A stretch of DNA of 35,547 nt from Lyngbya confervoides BDU141951. Lineage in GTDB: Bacteria > Cyanobacteriota > Cyanobacteriia > Thermosynechococcales > Thermosynechococcaceae. The notes under the pieces were generated by a model. That model was not told where the DNA came from, did not search any database, and saw only the letters and a list, made by a program, of their open reading frames with translations. Positions within the stretch are counted from its first letter, which is position 1. The number at the start of each line of letters is the position of its first letter. The position numbers and the translations under genes were made by a program. Below, piece by piece: positions 19,269-27,890 of this stretch. Location: assembly GCF_000817775.3 (NCBI RefSeq), contig NZ_JTHE03000065.1, positions 1-35,547 on the forward strand, written 5' to 3'.

Positions 19269-20368
19269 TTCCGCATGCTTGTGGGAGGACCCGCAGTAAT
19301 CCTGAGGTTTCGCTGCTCCATGGACGCCTGAAACAGGGGGGTCGGAAGCACCTGCTCCACAGACCAGACGCCTGGCCGAGTCAGCTTTTTTTCGAGGATC
19401 AGCTGGGCCACTAATCCTGCACCCTGTCCAGCGGCGGCGGCGGTATCGGGACTGTAGAAGCTTGACTCAAGCCGGATGGGCTGCTGATTGACCTGCCCGG
19501 ACACCGCAAGACGCATGGCAATGCCAATGCCACTCCAGCGATCGCTCACCTGGGTCATCCGGTAGCTGACCTGGGACAAAAACTCAATCAGTTGAGGATT
19601 CCGTAGCCAGGCTTGAGGCGCCTGGGCCACCAGCCAGGTGAGATGATTATAAAGATCGGGGACAGATCCAAATTTGGTAGTGATGGTTTGGACGTCGGGA
19701 AACGATTCAGCCAGGGTCATGGCCTCAATGGTGTTAAACCAGTAAACACCGCCTTGGCCAAACTCAGGAAACCGAAGCACCTCACGCTGGCTATAGGGCC
19801 GAATGGTCTGCCATTGTCTCTGTTGTTTGGCTAAAAATGGCGTTTGTAGCTCCAGAAAAGTGGTGCGCATCACCGTGACGCCAGCTCCCCCGGATCCGCC
19901 CACCAGATAGCTCAGATGAATGTCATCGGCTTGATCAAGCTGCTCGATACTCTGGCGCACCATGCTACAGGAAATGCCGGGAAAGACACCGGTGCTGACG
20001 ACGGCAATGACGCCCTGGGCGATCGCCTGGTCCCTTAGGGTCAACGCTTGCTTCACGTAGTCCGGGCTATCGGCCACATCCAGATAGGGGATCTGCTGCC
20101 TCAGGCAGGTTTGCAGCACATGCAGGCTGCGATCGCGAAAGGGTCCGGCACAGTGAATCACTAGATGGTGAGTTTGAATCGCCCGTTCAACGGCTGCGAC
20201 ATCGGCCAAGTTGAGGCACAGGTAGTGCTCACGGGAATGAAGCGCAATCGGGCAGTGGCGACGGCGACCAGTGAGGGTGATCGCAGCATGGGTATGGGAT
20301 CGCAAATCAGTGGCAACCGCCTGCCCAATCCGCCCGGTGCCGCCTAGGATTAAAACGCTTGGAATCAT
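19265..20368 (-). CDS. Saccharopine dehydrogenase-like NAD(P)-binding oxidoreductase
   Basis: The protein has 367 residues. The N-terminal Rossmann fold has the dinucleotide motif LILGGTGRIGQAV and TLTGRRR at the cofactor-ribose site. The sequence HCAGPFRDRSLHVLQTCL and YLDVADSP around residues 90-120 is typical of the saccharopine dehydrogenase/reductase superfamily. The substrate is unknown, and homologues in cyanobacteria are mostly unassigned. It starts at ATG 20368. It lies 179 bp downstream of the RiPP-arm PPIase on the same strand but shows no specific link to that cluster. Confidence 0.8.
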   Translation of the reverse strand: MIPSVLILGGTGRIGQAVATDLRSHTHAAITLTGRRRHCPIALHSREHYLCLNLADVAAVERAIQTHHLVIHCAGPFRDRSLHVLQTCLRQQIPYLDVADSPDYVKQALTLRDQAIAQGVIAVVSTGVFPGISCSMVRQSIEQLDQADDIHLSYLVGGSGGAGVTVMRTTFLELQTPFLAKQQRQWQTIRPYSQREVLRFPEFGQGGVYWFNTIEAMTLAESFPDVQTITTKFGSVPDLYNHLTWLVAQAPQAWLRNPQLIEFLSQVSYRMTQVSDRWSGIGIAMRLAVSGQVNQQPIRLESSFYSPDTAAAAGQGAGLVAQLILEKKLTRPGVWSVEQVLPTPLFQASMEQRNLRITAGPPTSMRN

Positions 20369-20547
20369 GGGATGGAATCGGAGCCTGGGACCGGATCTGT
20401 CTTCATCCTACACCGGTAAGATTCTTTCCCTCCTGGGTTAATCTCATTTGCATCGCCCTGTGCTGCGTAAACCTGACTTTGGGAAAGGAGAAGGTTGGAG
20501 AGCGCTTCCACTGAACGGACTCAGCGGCATGTCAGCAACTACCGCGT

Positions 20548-21354
20548 CTAATTCTTTAATTTCGAGTTTTTTAGCTCTACCAGCCACTCTTCGAGTAAAT
20601 TCTCTAGAATTTCCGTCCGCAGATCTGGAGAAAGATGGGTGGGAAACTTCTTTTCAATTTTGATCAAGCTATAGCGGTGATTGATGTGAAACGGCCCAAG
20701 AATCTCCCCAGTCTGACCTTGCTGGATCGCATCATGAACTTCCGGCTGGAGCGTCTTGAGATAGTGAACGCCAAGGTATCCCCCAGTTTGGAAACGATCG
20801 CTCCGCATTGAATGCTCTAGGGCTAATTGACAGAAAGCCGATGCATCTTGCACTAGCTGATGGCGGAGCGCCTCTGCCAGTGCCTGCTCTTGCACCAGGA
20901 TTTGCGAGAGGGCTACGCGATCGTAGTCATGCCGATGATTCAGATAATGCTGATCCACAGAACTCCCAAACAAAGCAACTTGCAGCTTTTGGGTGAGCAA
21001 ATTTTCATAGAGGCTTGCCGCCCAGTCCTCCAAACTCATCTGGTGCTGCGTCAACCAAGCTTGGGTTTTTACCGTCGACTCCAGGCCATGGCTGCGTCGA
21101 AAGGCATCTCCAGCCCTCTGCAGTTCAGACTCGGACACCTCAATTTCAAGAACCTGGCAAATGTGATGAATCAGAAGCGATCGCTCAGCTTGAGCCACCC
21201 AGTCTGCCATTTTACCCTGGCGAGATAAACTGGCTAAAATCTGATCGCCGGTCACCTCAGGCAATTCCCAATTTCCAGCGTGCCATTGATCTGGCAATTG
21301 ATCTAACGGTCTTGGGTCTTTCAGCTGTAGCATGGCACTCTCCAATTGTTCCAT
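20548..21354 (-). CDS. Parvulin-type peptidylprolyl isomerase (SurA-like), RiPP arm
   Basis: This 268-residue protein has a helical SurA-like N-terminal region. It is followed by a PpiC-type rotamase segment with VALSQILVQEQALAEAL, FQTGGYLGVHYLKTLQPEV and LGPFHINHRYSLIKIEKKF. No signal peptide is visible. It starts 6 bp after the aldo/keto reductase-like gene and is the last gene of the minus-strand RiPP operon. PPIases of this type often accompany HlyD and PCAT genes in cyanobacterial peptide clusters. The job is probably folding or prolyl isomerisation of the precursor or exporter; both precursor cores contain prolines. A second copy lies at the other end of the cluster. Confidence 0.8.
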   Translation of the reverse strand: MEQLESAMLQLKDPRPLDQLPDQWHAGNWELPEVTGDQILASLSRQGKMADWVAQAERSLLIHHICQVLEIEVSESELQRAGDAFRRSHGLESTVKTQAWLTQHQMSLEDWAASLYENLLTQKLQVALFGSSVDQHYLNHRHDYDRVALSQILVQEQALAEALRHQLVQDASAFCQLALEHSMRSDRFQTGGYLGVHYLKTLQPEVHDAIQQGQTGEILGPFHINHRYSLIKIEKKFPTHLSPDLRTEILENLLEEWLVELKNSKLKN

Positions 21355-21360
21355 CCATTG

Positions 21361-22347
21361 TTACTGGGCCAGGGGCAGAGAATGGCGATGGCGGTGCAGA
21401 TCGCCGTAACGATTCAGGGCTTCTTGATCCGCAGGGGTTAGCGGCCCTTGCTGAATCCCCGCGATCGCCGCATCTATCTGCGCTCGATTTTCAACGCCCA
21501 TCAGACAAAGATCCACATTGGGTTGACTCAGGGAATAGCGGTAGAGATCGGGGACAGAGGGCGGCGTCATATCCTCAGAGAGACCTGGGGGCGATTCCCA
21601 AAGCGGCCCCGTGTGGGATCCGGTGGACTTAAAGGTCACCACGCCTGGCCGTTGGGGTTGACGGCTCAGGGGGTGTAGCACCTTGTCTTGGGCACTACGA
21701 TGGGCAGGGTTATGGCGCACCATGAGTACATCCAGCAGAGAGCTGTTTGACCACTGCTGAGCCAGGGCCAAATCATGAAATGAGGCTCCGATATAGCGGA
21801 CAGCCCCCATGCGCTTCAGACGCTCAGAGGCTCCAAACATCTCCTCCACAACCCGCTGATAAACGGCATCTCGACCTCGCAGATCAGGCGATAAATCCAG
21901 ACATCGGGCCAGGGCCGGGCCATCCTCTTGCCCCACCCAGCCCCAGAAAAAAACATCAATATAATCAATCTCCAGCTCCGCAAACTGATCGAACAGGGCT
22001 GCGATCGCCATCTCTGGACTTTTGTTATAGGTCACCGTGGCCAGCACCACATTTTCGCGCTCCCTAGCGCCGCGTCCACAGAGCTGCTTGAGTCCATCAG
22101 CCATAGAACGATACAGAAAATGATGCAGATCGCTGGAAAAGAAAAAGTAATTGATACCTTGCCCATAGGCGTAGAGGGTATCCTCGCTAGAAATACCACC
22201 CCCGCCCCCAATTCCCAGGGCACTCACCTGCAGGTTGGTTCTCCCCAAGGCACGATAGAAGGGCAAATCTGGATGAGGCTGGAAGGGCAAGGGCCGCACG
22301 GGCGGCGTTGTAGATTCCTCCACAGGAGGAAGATCAAGAAGCTGCAT
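21361..22347 (-). CDS. Aldo/keto reductase-like protein with degenerate active site
   Basis: The protein has 328 residues and an AKR-type barrel pattern: YRALGRTNLQVSALGIGGGG, then alternating strands including VVLATVTY, EIDYIDVFFWGWVG, AVRYIGASFHD and CLMGVENRAQI. The AKR tetrad Asp, Tyr, Lys and His looks lost: DTA..YG reads FFSSDLHH, the ATK lysine is Val, and the barrel His of DLxxxH is replaced in FFWGW. It starts at ATG 22347 with an AAGG site, 11 bp after the HopA1 stop, so it is firmly in the operon. It may be a non-canonical reductase, for example of dehydroamino acids, or a binding scaffold. Both ideas are inference. Confidence 0.75.
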   Translation of the reverse strand: MQLLDLPPVEESTTPPVRPLPFQPHPDLPFYRALGRTNLQVSALGIGGGGGISSEDTLYAYGQGINYFFFSSDLHHFLYRSMADGLKQLCGRGARERENVVLATVTYNKSPEMAIAALFDQFAELEIDYIDVFFWGWVGQEDGPALARCLDLSPDLRGRDAVYQRVVEEMFGASERLKRMGAVRYIGASFHDLALAQQWSNSSLLDVLMVRHNPAHRSAQDKVLHPLSRQPQRPGVVTFKSTGSHTGPLWESPPGLSEDMTPPSVPDLYRYSLSQPNVDLCLMGVENRAQIDAAIAGIQQGPLTPADQEALNRYGDLHRHRHSLPLAQ

Positions 22348-22358
22348 AGTTCTACCTT

Positions 22359-23495
22359 CTAATATAGGTTCAGGGGTTGATACAGATCCTCCGATCCTGC
22401 GTTTAAGTAGGGACGCTGCCAGTCCAGATCGTAATCTCGAAACGCTTGTACAATTGCCTCTTGTTTAGCTCGTGTCGTTTCCAACTTTTGTCCAGCAATC
22501 AGGCCAAGGGCAACAATATGGCAACGATTTAGACCAAAGCTTTCTTGGGCACCAAACTTAAAGTCTGTTTCTTCAGCGCAGCCCAATCCAGGCGCAAGGC
22601 GCTTGGTGAAGAGCGGAATATCCTCTCTAAACTGAGAAGACTGGCTTGGGTATATTTCTTGCAGCACGTCGCGCACGCTTGGAAAATCTATCTTATTAAA
22701 GTACAGTACAGCCGAATCGTGCCGCCCGTAGTCTTCTGGGTTATAGAGCGCCTTAAAGCTAAAGGGAATACACCGCTGGTTTAAGTAGGCAGTAAGCTGA
22801 TCCATGAGGGCAATCGCGCCATTGGTCGTGAGGTTAAAGTAGATGCGCACCAAAGTTCCGTGCCCCTTAGATCGATCTTGAGTCGACAAAGAGGGACGAT
22901 CAGACCCGGCGTTGCCCACAGCCATATAGAACCCATTCTGCACCAGATTTTTGGGCATACGGATAGCGACCTCGTCACCCACCTGAGGCCCCATCACATC
23001 GGACGGAAGATGGCGATCGCGATCAATGCGGAGGGTCAGATCTCTTTTTTTAACTTTCAAGATGCCAGCCTCGCCTTGATCGATCACTTGCCAACCCGGA
23101 TCAAAATAGCCTTCTCCTGCGTTGCTATTATGCAGCCGCTGGTAAAACTGCAAATCAACGCCCATGAAGGAATCGTTTTCGACGGAAATGATCGGCTCAG
23201 CCGGTTGATCTGCAGCCAGGACTTTACGCAACGACCCGTTGTAAACAGTGCCATACAGATAACTGCGTAACTGATAAATCCAGGATCGCTGCTGCACATC
23301 TGGCGATAGAGTTTGCAGTCGCTCAATCATCTCGGCTGACAGTTCATAATCTCGACAGCCCGGTTGACGAATGCAGTATTTTTGGCTGATATCTAGGGTC
23401 TGCACCATCTCACCAAAGGTCTGCCAGAGGGTCAGAGGATGCTCCATTGGAGCCATGAGGACTGGGTCTAGGGAAGGGGTTTGAAGCATGATCAT
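22359..23495 (-). CDS. HopA1-family protein, candidate class V phospho-Ser/Thr lyase
   Basis: This is about 378 residues from ATG 23495; an in-frame TTG at 23570 would overlap the kinase gene by 41 bp. It matches the type III effector HopA1 family common in cyanobacteria and class V lanthipeptide clusters: NDSFMGVDLQFYQRLH, GDEVAIRMPKNL, VRIYFNLTTNGAIALMD, PFSFKALYNPEDYGRHDSA and LGCAEETDFKFGAQESFG. In lexapeptide biosynthesis the HopA1-like LxmY works with the APH-like LxmK and with LxmX to dehydrate and cyclise. By analogy this enzyme should remove phosphate from phospho-Ser/Thr to give Dha/Dhb. No LanC-type cyclase is seen in the window. Confidence 0.85.
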   Translation of the reverse strand: MIMLQTPSLDPVLMAPMEHPLTLWQTFGEMVQTLDISQKYCIRQPGCRDYELSAEMIERLQTLSPDVQQRSWIYQLRSYLYGTVYNGSLRKVLAADQPAEPIISVENDSFMGVDLQFYQRLHNSNAGEGYFDPGWQVIDQGEAGILKVKKRDLTLRIDRDRHLPSDVMGPQVGDEVAIRMPKNLVQNGFYMAVGNAGSDRPSLSTQDRSKGHGTLVRIYFNLTTNGAIALMDQLTAYLNQRCIPFSFKALYNPEDYGRHDSAVLYFNKIDFPSVRDVLQEIYPSQSSQFREDIPLFTKRLAPGLGCAEETDFKFGAQESFGLNRCHIVALGLIAGQKLETTRAKQEAIVQAFRDYDLDWQRPYLNAGSEDLYQPLNLY

Positions 23496-23529
23496 TGAAG
23501 GTCCAAAATCAGGGGCAAGTACAGCGGGA

Positions 23530-24708
23530 TCAGGAGGCAACGGATCTAGGTCGACTCCCAAGGGATGCAATAAAATCTGCTTGCGAGATCCCTAAGACCG
23601 TCGCAAAGGATTGATCGGGACGGCACAACAAGCTTTTTGCCACTTGCAGCATACAGATACCCGTATTTCCAAAGGTTTTTTGATATTGCAGCATGGCAAA
23701 AATTTGATTGATCATCACCAATCCTGAAAACTGCACAACTTTATCGAGAAAGTCCGGGTCAATCTCCAGAATTTCTGGAAACTGGCCCAAGTATGCCTGG
23801 AGAACTTTCACCATGGAAGGCCGAACCTTTTCCAAGGGCGTGGTCGCCATCTGCAAAGAGTCTTGAAAGGAAATATCCTGGCTCACCAGTAAGCTACCGA
23901 GCCACTGCTGCAGATAGCTGGAAAGAAGGGTCCCTACATCAAATGCCGGATCGCCCCAGCCATTGCGTTCCCAATCAATTAGGCGAATAGGTGGCTCGTC
24001 AAGGCGAGGATTTTGCCAGTCCTGATGCACTAGTACATTATTCAACTTCAGATCATTGTGGGTGACACAAAGGGGCCGGTAGGAGGCAAGGGTAGTCTGG
24101 ATAGACCTGCCTAGGCTGTCATAGCGCTGATACAGGGAAAAGAACTTGATGCCCTCAGCAGGATATTGGCCAAAGATATCCGGCTCTAGATCGTGGAGCT
24201 TATGGGTCCAAGCCAAACTCTGGAGCGGCGTATCATCGGCTAATCCTTGATCGAAAACAGATTGAGCGGTTGAGTTTTGAACCGTGTCCTGATGGATCGT
24301 GGCGATCGCAGTGCCCAGACCCTCGGCAATCCACTCTGGATAGAGTTGATCCTTGACATAAAATTCGAGCAAGTCCTGATAGTGATCCAGGTACCGCAGC
24401 ACCAGAATAGAAGCCTGGGGATCAAACAGAAGAACATCGGGTAAAAGGCCTTGAAAGCTTGAGCCATGAAAACCTTTACTAAATTCCTGCACCCGCCACT
24501 CCATTTTAAATTCTTCGGCTGTTTTTCCCTCTGCATCAAAGCGTTCTTGCTTCACCAGCCATTTATCACCATTGCGGAGCGTCAACAGCAAGTTGAAATT
24601 TTTAGCATCTTTGACCTGGATCGCATCATTACCAGAGGCAAGATCCAAGTCCAACCCCTTGTGTCTCAGGTAGTTCAAAACGTTCTTCGAACTAAGCTGT
24701 ATGACCAT
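23530..24708 (-). CDS. APH-fold kinase, candidate class V lanthipeptide Ser/Thr kinase
   Basis: This 392-residue protein starts at ATG 24708 with GGGAGA six bases upstream; a TTG precedes it in frame. It has an aminoglycoside/choline phosphotransferase fold with catalytic motifs intact: the nucleotide Lys in KWLVKQER, the catalytic loop VTHNDLKLNNVLV (HxDxxxxN) and the metal motif LIDWERNGWGDPAFDVG. The adjacent HopA1-family gene makes an antibiotic-resistance role unlikely. It fits LxmK-type kinases that phosphorylate Ser and Thr of a precursor peptide. It follows precursor A by 290 bp in the same orientation. Confidence 0.88.
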   Translation of the reverse strand: MVIQLSSKNVLNYLRHKGLDLDLASGNDAIQVKDAKNFNLLLTLRNGDKWLVKQERFDAEGKTAEEFKMEWRVQEFSKGFHGSSFQGLLPDVLLFDPQASILVLRYLDHYQDLLEFYVKDQLYPEWIAEGLGTAIATIHQDTVQNSTAQSVFDQGLADDTPLQSLAWTHKLHDLEPDIFGQYPAEGIKFFSLYQRYDSLGRSIQTTLASYRPLCVTHNDLKLNNVLVHQDWQNPRLDEPPIRLIDWERNGWGDPAFDVGTLLSSYLQQWLGSLLVSQDISFQDSLQMATTPLEKVRPSMVKVLQAYLGQFPEILEIDPDFLDKVVQFSGLVMINQIFAMLQYQKTFGNTGICMLQVAKSLLCRPDQSFATVLGISQADFIASLGSRPRSVAS

Positions 24709-24900
24709 CAAAAATCTCCCTTCGTCAAAATGTATACAGGTCCTAATCCTGGGGCTTGGACTTTACCACTCAGAAATCAGCGCAATGAGCAGAAGTCCTC
24801 TTATCTAGGAATGTCACGCAATGGTAGGACCCCAAAAACCTATCACTAGAAAAACATATCACCGAGGCCCTGAAGTCACAGGCAACTCAAATCATCCTAA

Positions 24901-24968
24901 AACCGTGCTTTAAATCACGGAATCCCCTGGATTCTGCCCTAAAGCGGCGTGGGCGATCACTCGCCCAC
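24901..24968 (-). terminator. Two stem-loops between precursor A and the kinase gene
   Basis: Reading with the transcript, a perfect 8-bp stem with a TCAC/GTGA tetraloop (24949-24956 with 24961-24968) lies about 30 nt past the precursor A stop. A second hairpin, CCGTG with CACGG (24903-24907 and 24916-24920), is followed by TTTTA. Together they could act as a partial terminator or RNA-stability element, giving more precursor than enzyme mRNA. No promoter for the kinase gene was placed in the gap. Confidence 0.5.
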
Positions 24969-24998
24969 AGCCACTTAACCCCCGAGGGTTACGGTCTC

Positions 24999-25214
24999 CT
25001 ATGGGCGGTGGGGGCTTTTAGGATTAGACTTTGCCGCAGAGGCAATAATAGACACTGAGTAGGCAGAAAGGACAATCACGGCACAGATAGGGGTAGAAAA
25101 TGCCCCTCCCTGCGTTGATAACTCTTCCTGGGTCAGGTCATTGAGATAAGTCTCGGAATCTGAAAACAACTCAGAGCCGTTAGACGACAGATCATTTAGC
25201 TGAATATTAGGCAT
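24999..25214 (-). CDS. RiPP precursor peptide A (one core cysteine)
   Basis: This 71-residue peptide starts at ATG 25214 with AGGAG eight bases upstream; the longer in-frame start at 25265 was rejected. The leader of 37 residues is acidic, includes NDL, ELFSDSETYLNDL and ELSTQGG, and ends in a double glycine suited to C39-peptidase cleavage. The core of 34 residues is hydrophobic, with one Cys at core position 7, seven Ser, one Thr and a basic Pro-rich tail (KSNPKSPHRP). At most one thioether can form. The leader is clearly related to precursor B. It lies between the oxidase-like genes and the kinase on the same strand. Confidence 0.85.
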   Translation of the reverse strand: MPNIQLNDLSSNGSELFSDSETYLNDLTQEELSTQGGAFSTPICAVIVLSAYSVSIIASAAKSNPKSPHRP

Positions 25215-25710
25215 AGTTGTAGCTCCTATGTGGGATTCAATTACACTAGAGTCAGTAAAATCCACAAAATTGAATTAATTAAGTGTTTTAATTTACCTCT
25301 CTATCCATGTAAAAATACTATCTAAATCACAAGGAAGATCCTGTGATCAAATACTGATCTTTCCATGATTTTAATCACAATAAAAAGTAGATAAACATGC
25401 AACGAAATTCTCCAAAAATAAACACCATAAAAATACCCCCTAAATCTCCAGAATCTTCCCATAATTGCACCAAAAAATTCAAAGAAAAATGATTCTGAAA
25501 AGAAATAATGTCGGGGGAATCAAAGTGTAGCTTAAATTCATTAAAAGATATTTGAGAAGGCCTCAAAAGCCCCTCTTACCTCTCCTTAAAGACCGCCGAC
25601 CATGTTGGGGAGACTGAAAATCAACCCCCTAAAGAATTGGCCATCCTGTCAAGCAATTCTGGATCTAAAGAGATTTTCCAACATTCTCTTAATATCAATT
25701 CTGTACCGGA
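25215..25710 (-). promoter_or_regulatory. AT-rich region upstream of precursor A
   Basis: This 496-bp stretch is visibly more AT-rich than its neighbours, above all 25,260-25,560, and lacks HIP1 sites. It should hold the precursor A promoter. An imperfect inverted repeat, TCACAAGGA with TCCTGTGA, lies at 25327-25346. The 63-codon frame at 25375-25566 on the minus strand has no ribosome-binding site or recognisable motif and was not called. Confidence 0.4.
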
Positions 25711-26685
25711 TCAAAAACAGCGCGGAATCAGATTTTTACCCTCACTGTAATACTCTAAAATTTCTCGGCTTCTCATGATGAAAGATTCCAGAAGCAGCAC
25801 CATATTCTTCTTCACTAATTGTTGGTCTGACCAGGGAATACAATTTAGATAATGCAGGAGTTGTCCCCCAACATCTTCGTGCTTTCCTTCTTCATTAATT
25901 CCCGCATGGAGCAAAATCGGACGATAAAAGCTCTCAGGAAGATCCTGGGCAATGCATTGCTCTTTAAACAGCGGATGAAATTGATCATCTTGCTCAAATA
26001 AAATTAAGGCTGCAAAAAAGCTGGGAGTATGCTGTCGGGCAAAGTTTGCCAACATGGCGCAGGCTGAGATCGTCATCGGCAGCGGCTGCATGGTTTCAAT
26101 TTCAGTATCTGTGAACCCAATGCTTTTAAGCGATCGCGCCATCAAGCGATCGTGGTGCAGCTCAGCCGCATAGAACTCACGCAAAATATGACAAACATCG
26201 TGGGATGCTTCTTGAGCAATGGCTGGAGCCAGTAGGCTGGGGCAAAAGTGGGTAATGTGATAAGCCTCCAGAGCATACCCAATCAGCTGACTTCTCTCAA
26301 TCGTCCCGGCTTTCATTCGCTGAGCATAGGGTGAAATCTCTAATTGCAGACCTATCTGGCCAAAAAATTGAGATAAATCCTGATGAAACCGATGTCCAGT
26401 TTCCCAGGTTTGAGAAACCTCCTGAAGGAGGCCCCGCTCTTCACAGGTGGCCACAAACGAGGGAATCTCTGCGGCTAAGCCTGGACAGGCTTGCTGCAAC
26501 TCATGCAGCGATCGCTGTCCGTCCTGCAGGTAAGCCAGCAGCTGCATCATTTCGTCCCGGTCCTCAAGAGTGAGGGGAATGGCGCAGCCATGCTGTCCCC
26601 GCCGGATCTCGACCTGGTGAGGTCGGTAGGAGATAGCCACTCTATCCCTAAAAATTGGACGCTTCATGGTTGTCTTGGCGATCAT
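25711..26685 (-). CDS. RRE-like plus haem-oxygenase-like diiron oxidase (HDO), ligands present
   Basis: The protein has 324 residues. Residues about 40-100 resemble a PqqD-type RiPP recognition element: LLAYLQDGQRSLHELQQ then FVATCEERGLLQE. The rest is a helical haem-oxygenase-like domain with candidate iron ligands in LEAYHITHF (Glu, His), FYAAELHHDRL (Glu, His, Asp) and HAGINEEGKHED (His, Glu, His, Glu/Asp). Such domains include diiron oxidases and the cofactorless PqqC. Its ATG overlaps the stop of the upstream paralogue as ATGA, implying translational coupling and probably a complex. It likely oxidises a residue of precursor A or B; the reaction is unknown. Confidence 0.78.
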   Translation of the reverse strand: MIAKTTMKRPIFRDRVAISYRPHQVEIRRGQHGCAIPLTLEDRDEMMQLLAYLQDGQRSLHELQQACPGLAAEIPSFVATCEERGLLQEVSQTWETGHRFHQDLSQFFGQIGLQLEISPYAQRMKAGTIERSQLIGYALEAYHITHFCPSLLAPAIAQEASHDVCHILREFYAAELHHDRLMARSLKSIGFTDTEIETMQPLPMTISACAMLANFARQHTPSFFAALILFEQDDQFHPLFKEQCIAQDLPESFYRPILLHAGINEEGKHEDVGGQLLHYLNCIPWSDQQLVKKNMVLLLESFIMRSREILEYYSEGKNLIPRCF

Positions 26686-27791
26686 TGCACCAGTCCTCCA
26701 TCAAATATAAAAGGGAATTCACGCATTTCTAAGGACTTCTCCTGGTAGTAGGCGATCGCGCTTGGATTAAACTGCTCACACATTTCTATCAGCACATGGC
26801 TCCGTCCCCGCAGGGCCTGTGCTTGCTCAAAGTTGAGGGGAGGCAGGGCCTCAAAGCAGTAACGAAGTCCCTGGGGAAGGGTCATTTCATCCACAATCTG
26901 AGTCAGCCTCCTGCTGCTAGATTGGGATAATAATTCACCAAAGGTCTGATGATAGTGCTGGAGTGATTGAGCCATAAAGGTTTGCCAGAGACAAAGATTC
27001 AGCAAACCCTGGATGGAGTGAGCTGAGGCGCTATAAATCAAGTTGTTTTGTATGGCGCTGGTGTAGGGAAGCGGTAGATTGTTGTGTAACGCTTCCGGTT
27101 GTAAATTAAAATCCGCTAAACTAGCCCGAATCATCGGCATCTGCTGAACAAAATGGAGATAGAGCCGCTGCATATATTCTTTCCAGGCATCGTTGCCCGA
27201 TTGCCCTAGAAGAGGATAAACAAACTCAGACTGCAGAGCCACAAGATGCAAATGCTGCAAAATGCAGCCCTGAACAATGGCTTGCTGCTGCTGAGGCGAT
27301 CGCCTAAGAATTGACTCGATCTGCTTTGAAAGCGGAATTTTCGCCATCTGCTGTTGAAGCCGAACCAGCAACGATTGAGCTGAATCCTTCGGCCTCTCAT
27401 CCTTGATCAACTCCACTAATCCTAGCAAGGCAAGCTGGCGCAAGAGCGTGATTAGGGCACCGGGCTGATCGGGGAAGAAGTTATCCTCAAGTTCTTGAAC
27501 GGAGGAGGTTCCCTCTAGACAAATCAGCAGCTTGATGAAACGACGGGTAGGAATCGATAACTCATGGAGCGGATAGGTCACCCCATTTTTAAAGCAGAGA
27601 ATTTGATCCCCATACAAGTTTAAGACACCCCGCAGCCGGGGACGGCTAGATGGAGTTATCTCTATTATCTCTTCTGTTATATTTTCTGTTATGTCTAAAG
27701 ACTCTTCACGGGGAGCATCCCTCACCGTCCGTTGTGATTCTCCGTGAGCATTCGGCGTTGAATGCTCCATAGCAAGCGCAAATTGGCTCAT
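26682..27791 (-). CDS. RRE-like plus degenerate HDO partner protein
   Basis: This 369-residue protein is read from ATG 27791, with GGAG six bases upstream; a TTG at 27821 is a weaker start. After a polar 70-residue N-terminus comes an RRE-like winged-helix region (YPLHELSIPTRRF, LICLEGTSSVQELE, LRQLALLGLVELI). The C-terminal helical domain aligns with the neighbouring HDO, but ligand positions are changed: EAYH reads QHLH, and AAELHHD reads LHFVQQM. It is therefore probably a non-catalytic partner, perhaps binding the leader for the active subunit. It is the first enzyme gene after precursor B and is coupled by ATGA to the active paralogue. Confidence 0.72.
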   Translation of the reverse strand: MSQFALAMEHSTPNAHGESQRTVRDAPREESLDITENITEEIIEITPSSRPRLRGVLNLYGDQILCFKNGVTYPLHELSIPTRRFIKLLICLEGTSSVQELEDNFFPDQPGALITLLRQLALLGLVELIKDERPKDSAQSLLVRLQQQMAKIPLSKQIESILRRSPQQQQAIVQGCILQHLHLVALQSEFVYPLLGQSGNDAWKEYMQRLYLHFVQQMPMIRASLADFNLQPEALHNNLPLPYTSAIQNNLIYSASAHSIQGLLNLCLWQTFMAQSLQHYHQTFGELLSQSSSRRLTQIVDEMTLPQGLRYCFEALPPLNFEQAQALRGRSHVLIEMCEQFNPSAIAYYQEKSLEMREFPFIFDGGLVQ

Positions 27792-27890
27792 CTCCTTCTC
27801 CAGCAATACATGTGACGGCAAGCATCAAGGGTTCTTCAGAAGTCAGCGGCTTCGAACCCTTGAACACTTTGCCTAGACTAACTAAATGCT

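Noticed and set aside
22359..23495. Type III secretion effector acting on a host
   Set aside because: No type III secretion genes are present, and HopA1-family proteins next to APH kinases are known RiPP enzymes.
23530..24708. Antibiotic-resistance aminoglycoside phosphotransferase
   Set aside because: The fold and motifs fit, but the adjacent HopA1-family gene and precursor peptides point to a RiPP kinase.
25000..25215. Precursor A as a two-component class II lantibiotic
   Set aside because: No LanM or LanC motifs are present in the window, and the core has a single Cys.
25375..25566. 63-codon minus-strand frame in the AT-rich gap, considered as a third precursor or small membrane protein
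   Set aside because: No ribosome-binding site, no leader similarity to precursors A and B, and a composition expected of AT-rich non-coding DNA.
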